NCBI GenBank assembly: GCA_050329415.1
Contig: JBHJOS010000021.1
Coordinates: forward strand, 1 to 64,000
DNA from: JANNOG01 sp050329415
GTDB lineage: Bacteria; Actinomycetota; Actinomycetes; Actinomycetales; JBBAYJ01
Reading direction: 5' to 3'
DNA length: 64,000 bases
Of the stretch, positions 34,955 to 43,632 are shown piece by piece. Made by a program: the position numbers and the translations under genes. The notes under the pieces are model-generated. The model searched no databases and was not told the DNA's origin. It worked only from the letters and a program-made list of their open reading frames with translations. How positions within the stretch are numbered: the stretch's first letter is position 1; every line of letters starts with the position of its first letter.

Positions 34955-37806
34955 CCGAGCACGGCGGGCACGACGACCACGGCGGGCAGGACGACCACGG
35001 CGGGCACGGCGGGCACGGCGATCAGGCCGCGCAGTTCCGGAAGCGGTTCTGGCTGACCCTCGGCCTCACGGTGCCGGTGGTGATCTGGTCGCACCACGTC
35101 CAGATGCTGCTCGGTTACACCGCGCCGCCGGTGCCCCTGCAGGAGTTCATCGGCCCGGTCCTCGGGTCGGTCATCTTCTGGTACGGCGGCTGGCCGTTCC
35201 TGTCCGGCGGTGCCTCCGAGCTGAGGTCCCGCCGCCCGGGGATGATGCTGCTCATCTCGCTCGCGATCACGGTCGCCTATGTCGCGTCCATGGCGACGGC
35301 GATCGGGATCTTCGAGCAGGAGATCTGGTGGGAGCTGTCGCTCCTCATCGCGATCATGCTGCTGGGGCACTGGATCGAGATGCGCGCCATCGGGCAGGCA
35401 CAGGGAGCGCTGGCGGCGCTCGCCGAGCTGCTCCCGGACGAGGCCGATCGGGTCCGCCCGGACGGCACGGTCGAGACGGTCCCGGTGGACGCGCTGGCCC
35501 TGGGCGACACGGTGCTGGTCCGCCCGGGCGCCCGGGTGCCGGTCGACGGGACGGTCCGCGAGGGCCGCGCCGACGTCGACGAGTCCATGATCACCGGAGA
35601 GTCGAACCCCGCGCCGCGGGGCGAGGGAGACCGGGTCGTCGCCGGCACCGTCGTCGCCGACTCCAGCCTGCGGGTCGAGGTGACGGCGATCGGCGACGAC
35701 ACCTCGCTCGCCGGGATCCGCCGCCTCATCGAGCAGGCCCAGGCCTCGCGGTCGCGGTCGCAGGTCCTCGCCGACCGAGCGGCCGCCCTGCTGTTCTACG
35801 TGGCCCTCGCCTCCGGCGCCGTCACCGGCCTGGTGTGGGTGCTGCTGGGCCAGCCCGCGTTCGCGATCGACCGCACCGTGACCGTGCTCGTCATCGCCTG
35901 CCCCCATGCCCTGGGCCTGGCAATCCCGCTGGTGACAGCGATCTCGACGGCGAAGTCCTCGCGCGCCGGGATCCTCGTCACCGATCGGCTGGCGCTGGAG
36001 CGGATGCGGACCATCGACGCCGTGCTCTTCGACAAGACCGGCACCCTGACCCGGGGCCGGCACGCCGTGTCGGACGTCGCGGCCGCACCGGGGACCGACA
36101 TCGACGAGGTGCTGCGACTGGCCGGGGCGGTCGAGGCGGACTCCGAGCACCCGCTCGCCAAGGCGATCCACGCCCACGCCGTCGAGCGCGCCGGCAGCCG
36201 CTCCCTGTCCCTGGCTCGCGACTTCCGGTCCCTGACCGGCCGGGGTGTCCAGGCCGAGGTCGACGGGGCGGCCGTCGCCGTGGGCGGACCGGCTCTGCTG
36301 CGGGGGCTGGGCCTGGCGGTGCCGGCACCCCTGGGCGAGTGGGCCGAGCCGTGGACCGGGCGGGGCGCCGCCGTTCTGCACGTCGTGCGGGACGGCGCGG
36401 TCGTCGGTGCCGTGGCGCTGGAGGACGAGATCCGCGACGTCTCCCGCGAGGCAGTCCGCAGCCTGCAGGAGGCGGGCGTCACCGTCGCGATGATCACCGG
36501 AGACGCCCGGCCGGTCGCCGAGGCGGTCGGGCGCGAGCTCGGCATCGACGAGGTCTTCGCCGAGGTGCTGCCGCAGGACAAGGAAGCGAAGGTGGCCGAG
36601 CTCCAGGCCCGCGGGATGAGCGTCGCCATGGTCGGCGACGGGGTGAACGACGCCCCGGCGCTCGCGCGGGCCGACGTCGGCATCGCCATCGGGGCCGGCA
36701 CGGACGTCGCCGTGCAGTCCGCCGGGATCGTCCTGGCCTCGGACGACCCCCGCGGGGTGCTCGCCATCCGGACGCTGTCCAAGGCCACCTACCGGAAGAT
36801 GGTGGAGAACCTGTGGTGGGCGGCCGGGTACAACGTCGTGGCCATCCCGCTCGCCGCCGGGGTCCTGGCACCCGTCGGGTTCGTCCTGCCGATGGCGCTC
36901 GGCGCGGTCCTCATGAGCACGTCGACGATCATCGTCGCCCTCAACGCGCAGCTCCTGCGGCGGGTGCGGCTGGCCGGTCTCGAGAGGTCGGCCGACGTCC
37001 GGCGCTCCGACGCCCCGGTCCAGGATGAGGTCTCGGCGTCACCGCCGAGGCCCTCCGGGGGACGCGGGTCCGATGGCCGCGCCTTCGCTCCACGAGCATG
37101 TGCCGCACACCTGACAGGACGACCCGCCGCTTCCCGTCGTCGGCGCAGGACGGGGTCAGCGGTTCACGCGCAGTGCCTCACGTCGCGACCGGAATTCGTT
37201 CTCGTCGATCTCGCCGCGAGCGAAGCGTTCGGCGAGGATCTGTTCCGCTGCGGGTGCCGACGAGCCGCGTCGTGGGCCGCCTTGGACCACCCTGACAGAG
37301 ACGACGATGCCGACGATGACCAAGGTCCAGAACAGCATCACCCACACGAGCATGAAGATCCAGCTCCACCACGAGCCGTCACCGTGCCACCAAGGACCCA
37401 TCATCATGGTCACCTTCTTCGGTCCGCGCAGTCGCCGAACCCGCGGTCGGCTCCCAGTCTGAGTGACCGCACCCGGGTGACGGCAGGGACTGTTGTCCGG
37501 GTCCGCACTCGCCGGACATGGCTCGACACGTGTCGGAGGGCCGGTCGGATGCCGCCGCCCAGCCGGACGCGCCTGTCCTCAGCAGCGACGACACGACACG
37601 TCGTCGGCTGGCGGCTGATCGTGACCCGGGTCAGCGGAGGTCGCGCCACAGGACGTCGAGCGGCAGCGCAGCCAGCCGGTCTCCGAAGGGCGTGGCCTCG
37701 GGTGCCATCGAGAGCACCGCCCCGAAGACGAAGCGGTCCCCGAGTCGCTCGGCGAGCAGGCGCAAACCCCGGAAGTCGCCGGACCGCGGCGTGCTGGTCG
37801 CCTTGA
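34951..37806 (+). CDS. copB: CopB-type heavy-metal P1B-ATPase (CPH motif) with run-on C-terminus
   Basis: 951 residues if read to the only in-frame stop. The N-terminal 20 residues are His/Asp/Gly-rich (HGGHDDHGGQDDHGG), as in P1B-3 pumps. The metal site is CPH (IACPHALGLAIPL), not CPC, which marks the CopB/P1B-3 group handling Cu(II)/Ag. DKTGTLTRG and GDGVNDAPALARAD are present. Homology should end near residue 680-690 (about base 37,000, NAQLLRRVRLAGLE). The remaining 260 residues look like non-coding frame, overlap two minus-strand genes, and suggest a lost stop. Confidence 0.85.
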   Translation: MTEHGGHDDHGGQDDHGGHGGHGDQAAQFRKRFWLTLGLTVPVVIWSHHVQMLLGYTAPPVPLQEFIGPVLGSVIFWYGGWPFLSGGASELRSRRPGMMLLISLAITVAYVASMATAIGIFEQEIWWELSLLIAIMLLGHWIEMRAIGQAQGALAALAELLPDEADRVRPDGTVETVPVDALALGDTVLVRPGARVPVDGTVREGRADVDESMITGESNPAPRGEGDRVVAGTVVADSSLRVEVTAIGDDTSLAGIRRLIEQAQASRSRSQVLADRAAALLFYVALASGAVTGLVWVLLGQPAFAIDRTVTVLVIACPHALGLAIPLVTAISTAKSSRAGILVTDRLALERMRTIDAVLFDKTGTLTRGRHAVSDVAAAPGTDIDEVLRLAGAVEADSEHPLAKAIHAHAVERAGSRSLSLARDFRSLTGRGVQAEVDGAAVAVGGPALLRGLGLAVPAPLGEWAEPWTGRGAAVLHVVRDGAVVGAVALEDEIRDVSREAVRSLQEAGVTVAMITGDARPVAEAVGRELGIDEVFAEVLPQDKEAKVAELQARGMSVAMVGDGVNDAPALARADVGIAIGAGTDVAVQSAGIVLASDDPRGVLAIRTLSKATYRKMVENLWWAAGYNVVAIPLAAGVLAPVGFVLPMALGAVLMSTSTIIVALNAQLLRRVRLAGLERSADVRRSDAPVQDEVSASPPRPSGGRGSDGRAFAPRACAAHLTGRPAASRRRRRTGSAVHAQCLTSRPEFVLVDLAASEAFGEDLFRCGCRRAASWAALDHPDRDDDADDDQGPEQHHPHEHEDPAPPRAVTVPPRTHHHGHLLRSAQSPNPRSAPSLSDRTRVTAGTVVRVRTRRTWLDTCRRAGRMPPPSRTRLSSAATTRHVVGWRLIVTRVSGGRATGRRAAAQPAGLRRAWPRVPSRAPPRRRSGPRVARRAGANPGSRRTAACWSP
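37156..37413 (-). CDS. SHOCT-domain membrane protein
   Basis: 85 residues. A Trp/Met-rich start (MMMGPWWHGD) leads to one membrane helix (WIFMLVWVMLFWTLVIVGIVV) and then a SHOCT motif in AAEQILAERFARGEIDENEFRSRREAL. Such proteins are common near copper and stress genes in actinobacteria. The gene is fully inside the copB run-on, on the other strand, and its coding quality exceeds that of the opposite frame. Start could be GTG 37413 or ATG 37407. Confidence 0.82.
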   Translation of the reverse strand: MTMMMGPWWHGDGSWWSWIFMLVWVMLFWTLVIVGIVVSVRVVQGGPRRGSSAPAAEQILAERFARGEIDENEFRSRREALRVNR

Positions 37807-38074
37807 TCTCGAGGCCGCCGACGCGGCCGTCCGGGTGCTCGAGCTGTGCCTCGTCGATGACGAGGGTGTCGACCGGGCGTCGTGCGAACGCCCGAGGGTC
37901 CTCCCGGGCCGCCTGCCGGGCAGGCTCGTCGTCGAGGGTGACCACGTCGACCGAGCCCGCGTACCGCATCGTCGACACGAGGGTCGACTTCCCGACCTGG
38001 CGGGCGCCGTTGACCGCGACGACCGGCGTGTCGGCGTTGGCTGCCCGGAGGCCCGCCTGTGCCCAATCGCGGCA
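37631..38074 (-). pseudogene. Collapsed AAA_14/DUF4143 ATPase with internal deletion
   Basis: The minus frame shows a Walker A, NGARQVGKST (38011-37982), then a Walker B-like DTLVIDEAQ. Directly after that comes GRVGGLEIKATSTP and AERLGDRFVFGAVL, which normally sit 200 residues later in AAA_14/DUF4143 proteins. The middle, with the remaining ATPase parts and DUF4143, is missing without a frame change. No good start codon lies before the Walker A. I infer an internal deletion left a dead remnant. Confidence 0.65.
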
Positions 38075-38086
38075 CCAGATCGCTCC

Positions 38087-38157
38087 CTCGCGGATCGTAC
38101 TGCCGATCCGCGAGTCGGCCTATGCCGGAACGCGAGCGATCACTTGCCGATCCGCGG
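38087..38157. repeat. Inverted and direct repeat cluster
   Basis: CTCGCGGATCG (38087-38097) and CGATCCGCGAG (38104-38114) form a perfect 11-base hairpin with a 6-base loop. The word TGCCGATCCGCG recurs at 38101-38112 and about 38146-38157. It separates the AAA_14 remnant from flotillin and may be a small interspersed repeat or a terminator for neither gene. Confidence 0.55.
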
Positions 38158-38195
38158 CTCCTGCGAACGCCGGTCCGCGAGGCGCGGACGGGCGG

Positions 38196-39557
38196 TCACC
38201 GACCCGAGTCCGCGGGCTCCTGGCCGTCCCGTCCCGAGGCGGTGGCACGCGCCGCCAGCTTCCCCAGGTCCAGCCCGGTGGTCGCGCGCAGCAGCTCCAG
38301 GGTCTGCAGCACGTTGTCGTTCACCTGACGCGGCAGGGTGCCCGCGCCGTCGGCGGACACCACGGTCAGCTTGTCGATCGCGGCCATCGGCGCCGCCACC
38401 TCGCGGGCGACCTGCGGCAGCACCCCGGTCAGCATCTCCAGCACCGCCGCGTCGCCGTACCCCCGGAACGCGGTGGCCCGCTTGTCCATCGCCTCGGCCT
38501 CGGCCGACCCGCGGGCCAGCACGGCCGCCGCCTCGGCCTCGCCCTCGATCCGGACCGCCTCCGACATCGCCACCCGCCGCGCCTTCTCGGCGTTCGCCCG
38601 CGCGATCTCGGCGGTGCGCTGGGCCTCGGCCTCCTGCTCGACGCGGTACCGCGCGGCGTCGGCGGGACGGCGGACCTGGGTGTCCAGCTGGCGCTCGGTG
38701 AGGGCGGCCTGGCGCTCGGCGACCTTCTCCTGCTCGGTGAGCAGCGCCTGCTCCCGGTCGGCCTGCGCCATCGGGCCGGCCGCGGCGGCACGGGCGTTGG
38801 CGGCGTCGGTCTCGGTGCGGATCTCCGCCTGCCGGAGCACGAGCTGGCGCTGGGCGTTGGCGATCTCCTCCTCGGCGCGCAGTCTGGCCTGCTCGGCGAT
38901 CCGCCGCGCCTCGGCCTCGGCGACCGCGGCCTCCTGCTGGATCCGGGCGGCCTCGGGCCGGCCCAGGTCGGTGAGGTACGTGCCGTCGTCGGTGATGTCC
39001 TGGATCTGCAGCGTGTCGAGCACCAGCCCCTGGCCGGTCAGCGAGGACTCGGACTCGTCGGCCACCCGCTGCGCGAACGCCGCCCGGTCCCGGATGGTCT
39101 GCTCGACGGTCAGCCCACCGACGATGGACCGCAGGGCACCGGCCAGGACTTCCTGGGTGAAGGTCTCGATGTCCTGCTGCTGGGTGAGGAACCGCTGCGC
39201 GGCCGCCCGGATCGAGTCCTCGTTGCCGCCCACCTTGACGATCGCCACGCCCTCGAGGTTGAGCTTGACGCCCTGCCCGGACACCGCCCCGCGGATGGTC
39301 ACGGGGATCCGCCGGCTCGACAGGTTGAGCCGGTGCAGGCGCTGGACGAACGGCCAGACGAACACCCCGCCGCCGACGACGACCTTCTGCCCGCTGGAGT
39401 CCAGGGGGGCGCCCGACGCCACCCGCCGGCCGCGCCGGCCGGTGACGAGGAACGCCTGGTCCGGGCCGGCGACCTTGTATCGGGAGGCGAGGAAGGCGGC
39501 GACCAGGACGGCGAGGAGGACGAGGCCGGACACGGAGACGAGGAGGGAGGGGTCCAC
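38196..39557 (-). CDS. Flotillin-like SPFH/band 7 protein
   Basis: 453 residues. An N-terminal membrane hairpin (LLVSVSGLVLLAVLVAAFL) leads to the SPFH domain (PDQAFLVTG, RRIPVTIRGAV). After that comes a long Glu/Ala/Arg-rich coiled coil (about 240-390) that assembles the raft scaffold. The AIDKLTVV-like C-terminus is FloT-typical. Such proteins organise membrane microdomains. An NfeD-like gene lies 10 bases upstream on the same strand, the usual partner. Confidence 0.92.
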   Translation of the reverse strand: MDPSLLVSVSGLVLLAVLVAAFLASRYKVAGPDQAFLVTGRRGRRVASGAPLDSSGQKVVVGGGVFVWPFVQRLHRLNLSSRRIPVTIRGAVSGQGVKLNLEGVAIVKVGGNEDSIRAAAQRFLTQQQDIETFTQEVLAGALRSIVGGLTVEQTIRDRAAFAQRVADESESSLTGQGLVLDTLQIQDITDDGTYLTDLGRPEAARIQQEAAVAEAEARRIAEQARLRAEEEIANAQRQLVLRQAEIRTETDAANARAAAAGPMAQADREQALLTEQEKVAERQAALTERQLDTQVRRPADAARYRVEQEAEAQRTAEIARANAEKARRVAMSEAVRIEGEAEAAAVLARGSAEAEAMDKRATAFRGYGDAAVLEMLTGVLPQVAREVAAPMAAIDKLTVVSADGAGTLPRQVNDNVLQTLELLRATTGLDLGKLAARATASGRDGQEPADSGR

Positions 39558-39567
39558 GGGGTCCCTT

Positions 39568-40080
39568 TCAGGCGTCGGTGACGGGGTCGAGCGGGGCGAG
39601 GGGTTCGACGAGCACGGAGGTGGGGCTGAGGATGTCGACGATCCTCACGTCCGTCCCCCTCGGCAGGGCGGCCCCCGCGCGGGCGTTGAGCCGGGTGACG
39701 GACCCGGCGACGGTCGTCCGCACGGTGCCGTACCCCTCGGCGGGGACGTCGTCGACGACGGTGGCGTAGCTGCCGAGCAGCGCCGCCGAGGTGATGGCGG
39801 GGTCGTCCTCGTCCTGGTCGAGCAGCCGGGTCAGCCAGATCGCCAGGCCTGCGATCGCGACCGCGGACGCGCTGCCGTACACCACCGCGGCCGCCGGGTT
39901 GCCGTCGGTCAACGACGCCGCGATGGCCCCGCCGAAGCCGAAGGCGGACAGCGCGGCACCCACGGTGAGCGGGGAGAGCCAGTCGGGCCCGACATCGACG
40001 GCGTCCAGCACCTCGCCACCGACGAGCCCGATCGCCACGACGACGAGGCCGACGACGCCGAGCACCAGGAACAGCGTCAC
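39568..40080 (-). CDS. NfeD-like membrane protein with OB-fold
   Basis: 170 residues from GTG 40080, preceded by AGGAGG. Four membrane helices occupy the first 100 residues. The C-terminal part (GSYATVVDDVPAEGYGTVRTT, PRGTDVRIVDILSP) is a small beta-barrel as in NfeD proteins, which pair with flotillins. Together they likely form a membrane scaffold unit. The pair reads as one transcript. Confidence 0.83.
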   Translation of the reverse strand: MTLFLVLGVVGLVVVAIGLVGGEVLDAVDVGPDWLSPLTVGAALSAFGFGGAIAASLTDGNPAAAVVYGSASAVAIAGLAIWLTRLLDQDEDDPAITSAALLGSYATVVDDVPAEGYGTVRTTVAGSVTRLNARAGAALPRGTDVRIVDILSPTSVLVEPLAPLDPVTDA

Positions 40081-40203
40081 CCGGCCTCCTTGCACGCCCG
40101 GCCGGGTCCCTCCGGCCAACCGGAACGCTATCAGCGTCGGCCCCGTGCAACCATGGGGCTCGGGCGCAGGTGCCCCCGCCGTCCGAGGTCACAGGGGATC
40201 GAG

Positions 40204-40512
40204 ATGCGGCTGCTCGCCTGGCTGGCCGACCGGGTGCGCCGCACCCTCCGGCCCAGGGGCCGCCACCCGGACCCCACCCGGGTCGCGGAGCTGACGGCGG
40301 CGCTGTCACGGCTGGACCGTGAGATCGCCCGGATCCGGTGCTCCGACGGGGCCTACGCCCGGGCCCACCACCTTCGGGCGGCGGTCCGGGCGTACGGCGA
40401 CGTCCTCGACGAGGCCCGCCGGATCGCCGGCATCCCGGCCCCGGAGGGCGGCGAGGACGTGCGGCGGATGCTCGCCGAGGTGGAGCTGCGCACCCGCGGC
40501 TGGGACTGGTGA
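40204..40512 (+). CDS. Conserved hypothetical small protein
   Basis: 102 residues, start ATG 40204 with a GGGATCGAG region upstream. It is basic and helical at the N-terminus (MRLLAWLADRVRRTLRPRG), followed by a two-helix region with DREIARIRCSDGAYARAHHLRAA and an acidic end. No family recognised. It is divergent from the flotillin/NfeD pair. The coding frame bias is good, so I think it is real. Confidence 0.6.
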   Translation: MRLLAWLADRVRRTLRPRGRHPDPTRVAELTAALSRLDREIARIRCSDGAYARAHHLRAAVRAYGDVLDEARRIAGIPAPEGGEDVRRMLAEVELRTRGWDW

Positions 40513-40520
40513 GGGATCGC

Positions 40521-41162
40521 TCAGCCGTCGTCCGGAGCGGACGAGGTGGCGGGACCTGCCGCCCGGACCCCGTCGGTCAGCACCGCGGCGGCCCGCCGTG
40601 CGGCCGCGGCCAGTGCGGGCGGGTGACCGAGAGCGATCATGGTGGCGTTGTGCTCCGCCAGGCACACCACGGCGTACGCGGTGTCCCGCACGAGCGACTC
40701 CCCGGCCCTCGGCGACTCCCGCTGCAGGGCGGCCGCGACCTCGTCCAGCAGCATCGCGTAGGCCCGTCGCACGGCGGCAGCGGTCCCGGCGTCCCGTGTC
40801 GCCTCGAGCAGCAGGGCGTCGAACGCCCGGTCGTGGGCACTGAGCCCCTGGGTCCACGTGTCCCCGAAGAGCAGGTCGAGGAGGGCGTCGACGTTCGGGG
40901 CAGCACCGACCGCGGTCCGAACCTCGGCCTCGTACCACTCGGACAGCCGGCCGATCGCCTGCCGCACGAGATCCGCCCGGTTGCCCACGAAGTGCCGGAT
41001 CACGGGCCGCTGGACGCCGGCTGCCTGCGCCACCCGGTCGAGGGTCACGGCCTCCAGGCCGTGCTCGCCGACCAGGGTGAGGAAGGCATCGAGGACCTGA
41101 GCCCGGCGCTCGCCGGCCAGCGACGGGCGACCGGGTCGCCGGGTCTCGGCGGCTGCGCTCAC
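40521..41162 (-). CDS. TetR-family transcriptional regulator
   Basis: 213 residues. The N-terminal HTH is clear: RRAQVLDAFLTLVGEHGLEAVTLDRVAQAAGVQRPVIRHFVGNRADLV. The C-terminal helices are ligand-binding and divergent. The gene starts 24 bases after the amine oxidase gene's stop, on the same strand, so they form an operon. I infer it represses the operon through the palindrome at 42695-42724. Confidence 0.9.
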   Translation of the reverse strand: MSAAAETRRPGRPSLAGERRAQVLDAFLTLVGEHGLEAVTLDRVAQAAGVQRPVIRHFVGNRADLVRQAIGRLSEWYEAEVRTAVGAAPNVDALLDLLFGDTWTQGLSAHDRAFDALLLEATRDAGTAAAVRRAYAMLLDEVAAALQRESPRAGESLVRDTAYAVVCLAEHNATMIALGHPPALAAAARRAAAVLTDGVRAAGPATSSAPDDG

Positions 41163-41186
41163 GGTGTGTTCGGCTCCACCGGGCCA

Positions 41187-42707
41187 TCAGATCACGGGCA
41201 CGGCCGCCTGCCTGGTGAGGCGCTTGGCCTCCCGGATCCCGCTGAGCCAGGCACCGTCGACGAGGGCGGGGGCAGCGGTGCTCGTGGCCTCGCCGGCGAA
41301 CAGGATCCGTCCGTGGGGGCGGGCGAGCTCCTCGATCGCCGAGGCCGACTCCGCCCGCGAGGCGCCCAAGGCCTGGCGGGTGTAGGCACCGAGGGAGTAC
41401 GGGTCCTCCGCCCACGACGTCGCCACCGCCTCGACGGGCTCCCCCAGCCGGTCCGACATCAGGCGCGCCACCCGGTGCGCCGAGGCGACGCGCTGGGCCT
41501 CCGGCAGCCGCGCCGTCGCGCGGCCGTGCGAGCCGATGCCGACGGCGGTCAGGACCGCAGCGCCGTCGTGCCACGTCCCCATGTCGAGGAAGGACTGCCA
41601 CTGCGGCCCGCCGTCCTGAGCGACGGCCACGCTGGTGGGCCGGCGCCCCCGCCCGGTCCGCCAGCCGGCGTCGGCGTAGGCCAGGGCCACCTTCTTGAAC
41701 ACGCCGACGTCGAGGGTCCCCAGCGCGGCCCGCCGCGCGGCGGGAAGGCCGGGGCGGAACTCGACTCCGCCGGCCTTCAGGACGCCGAGGGGAAGCGTGA
41801 CGACCGCGTGGCTGCCGCGCACCTCGCCGTCCCGGGCCACGACCGCGACCTGCGTCCCGTCGTCGACGACAGCCTCGACCGGGTTGCCGGTCCGGACGTC
41901 GAGACCCTCGGACAGGGCCGCCACGAGCGACCGGTACCCGGTGGCGGGGAAGGCGTCCGCGGCCTCGAGCCCGTCAGCGAGCAGGAACTCGGCGAGCCCG
42001 CGGAAGCCGATCCCGTCCGGGTCGGCCCCGTCGAAGACGCCCAGGAATGCCCCGATCGTGCCGCGCACCACGGGGTCGGCGTCCGGGAGCAGCTCCGCCA
42101 GGGCCTGCCGCACGGTGAGCCGGTGGTCGGACCGGCGCGCGAGATCACCCGCCGAGGACTCGACCTCCGCGAACGCCTCGAGCACGGCGTCCCGGGTCCG
42201 GGTGTCGGGGTACGCGCCCGTCGCCAGGGACAGGTAGTGCGCCCCCGCGTACAGGTCGGTCACCTTGGCCGGCAGCAGCGGCACGCCGAGGTGGCCGAAC
42301 GGGGCCAGCAGCGGCGAGCCGACCCCGTCGTGGACCCAGGCCGCCCCGAGGTCGACGGGCACGCCGCCGACGTCCACCGTGTGCGTGCGACCGCCGACGC
42401 GGTCCCGGGCCTCGACGACGACCACCTCGATGCCGGACTCCTGCAGGGCGCGGGCGGCTGTGAGGCCGGCCACGCCCGCTCCGACGACCACGACGCGGTC
42501 GACCGTGCCGGGGGCGGCGGCGGGGAGGGCCTGGGTGCCGTCGCTGACCAGGAGCCTGCCGGCGCGATCGACGGACCGCGCCGGACGAGCCCGCCCCGCG
42601 TCGCCGCAGGCGACGACGGCCGAGGTCAGCGCCACGCCGGCCATGACGAGCAGGAGTGCACGGCGATGGACGCCCGAAGGGACAGCACCCGTCCCATAAT
42701 TTGTCAT
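41187..42707 (-). CDS. Flavin-containing amine oxidase, lipoprotein-like
   Basis: 506 residues. A signal segment with Arg-Arg followed by a hydrophobic core ends in a lipobox-like SAVVAC. The FAD motif VVVVGAGVAGLTAARAL and VVEARDRVGGRTHT follow, and GRILFAGEATSTAAPALVDGAWLSG is the C-terminal FAD-binding part. It should oxidise amines to aldehydes, ammonia and peroxide; polyamines or monoamines are candidates. The ATG sits inside a 30-base palindrome, so either transcription is leaderless or translation starts downstream. Confidence 0.9.
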   Translation of the reverse strand: MTNYGTGAVPSGVHRRALLLVMAGVALTSAVVACGDAGRARPARSVDRAGRLLVSDGTQALPAAAPGTVDRVVVVGAGVAGLTAARALQESGIEVVVVEARDRVGGRTHTVDVGGVPVDLGAAWVHDGVGSPLLAPFGHLGVPLLPAKVTDLYAGAHYLSLATGAYPDTRTRDAVLEAFAEVESSAGDLARRSDHRLTVRQALAELLPDADPVVRGTIGAFLGVFDGADPDGIGFRGLAEFLLADGLEAADAFPATGYRSLVAALSEGLDVRTGNPVEAVVDDGTQVAVVARDGEVRGSHAVVTLPLGVLKAGGVEFRPGLPAARRAALGTLDVGVFKKVALAYADAGWRTGRGRRPTSVAVAQDGGPQWQSFLDMGTWHDGAAVLTAVGIGSHGRATARLPEAQRVASAHRVARLMSDRLGEPVEAVATSWAEDPYSLGAYTRQALGASRAESASAIEELARPHGRILFAGEATSTAAPALVDGAWLSGIREAKRLTRQAAVPVI

Positions 42708-42724
42708 TATGATGACAAATTATG
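42695..42724. promoter_or_regulatory. Palindromic operator overlapping the amine oxidase start
   Basis: CATAATTTGTCAT (42695-42707) and ATGACAAATTATG (42712-42724) are perfect 13-base inverted arms with a 4-base spacer, the most AT-rich stretch in this window. The start codon of the amine oxidase lies in the left arm. Size and symmetry suit a TetR dimer site; the TetR gene two genes down the same strand is the obvious binder. Confidence 0.75.
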
Positions 42725-42758
42725 AGGGGCGGTCCCGCCTGTCAAGACTCCTGGCGGC

Positions 42759-43616
42759 TCAGCCCGTCGAACAGGTGTTCTCCAGCGCCCCGATCCCTTC
42801 CACTGCCGTCCGGACCAGCGACCCGGGCCGCAGGAAGCGAGGCGGTGTGTGCCCGATGCCCACCCCGCCCGGCGTCCCGGTCGCGATCACGTCCCCCGGT
42901 TCCAGGGTCACCACCGTCGACAGGTCCGCGACCAGGTCGGCGACGTCGAACACCAGGTCGTCGGTCCGGGCGTCCTGGACGACCTCGCCGTCCACCTCGC
43001 AGGTGATCCGCAGTCCGGACGCCCCGGGGGGCAGTTCGTCCGAGGTCACCAGCCAGGGCCCGACCGGCGTGCACCGGTCCCACGCCTTGCCGGCGAGGTA
43101 CTGCGAGGTCCGGCGCTGCCAGTCCCGCATGGACACGTCGTTGAGCACGGTGTACCCCGCGACGTGGTCGAGGGCGCGCTCGCGGGGGATCCGCCGGCCG
43201 GGGGCGCCGACGACGACGGCCAGCTCGGCCTCCCAGTCGACCTGGTCGGACTCCGGCGGCAGCGGCAGGTCGTCCCGCGGCCCGGCCAGCGACGAGGCGA
43301 ACTTCGTGAACCACATCGGGTGCTGTGGCACCCGGGCGCCGGTCTCGGCGATGTGGGCGGCGTAGTTGAGGCCGACGCACACCACCTTCGCCGGGCGCGG
43401 CACGACCGGGGCGAGATCGGCGTCGACGGCGTCGGGGCCGACGTCGACCCGGTCGCCGCCGGACGCGGCGGCCGTGCGCCAGTCGGGCAGGGTGAGCAGT
43501 GCCCCCACGTCCGGGGCGTCGAGGAGGGCGGCGGTCCCGTCGGTCTCCAGACGGGCCGCCCGGGTGGTGCCGTCCAGTCGCAGGGTGAGTAGTCGCACCG
43601 GTTCAGCCTGGCCCAT
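42759..43616 (-). CDS. Fumarylacetoacetate hydrolase-family protein
   Basis: 285 residues. The FAH catalytic core is seen in VVCVGLNYAAHIAETG, the metal Glu pair around WEAELAVVVG, and the C-terminal ATGTPGGVGIG. The family cleaves C-C bonds in 2-oxo or acylpyruvate compounds. ATG 43616 is taken, though GTG 43598 (VRLLTLRLDG) is the more typical N-terminus. Its start lies only 16 bases from the divergent LysR gene, so the LysR probably regulates it. Confidence 0.9.
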   Translation of the reverse strand: MGQAEPVRLLTLRLDGTTRAARLETDGTAALLDAPDVGALLTLPDWRTAAASGGDRVDVGPDAVDADLAPVVPRPAKVVCVGLNYAAHIAETGARVPQHPMWFTKFASSLAGPRDDLPLPPESDQVDWEAELAVVVGAPGRRIPRERALDHVAGYTVLNDVSMRDWQRRTSQYLAGKAWDRCTPVGPWLVTSDELPPGASGLRITCEVDGEVVQDARTDDLVFDVADLVADLSTVVTLEPGDVIATGTPGGVGIGHTPPRFLRPGSLVRTAVEGIGALENTCSTG

Positions 43617-43632
43617 GGGGCACCCTGGTGCG

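Noticed and set aside
38196..39557. Alternating Ala/Arg frames on the plus strand over the flotillin gene
   Set aside because: Reverse reading of the Glu/Ala/Arg-rich coiled coil; no start context or motif.
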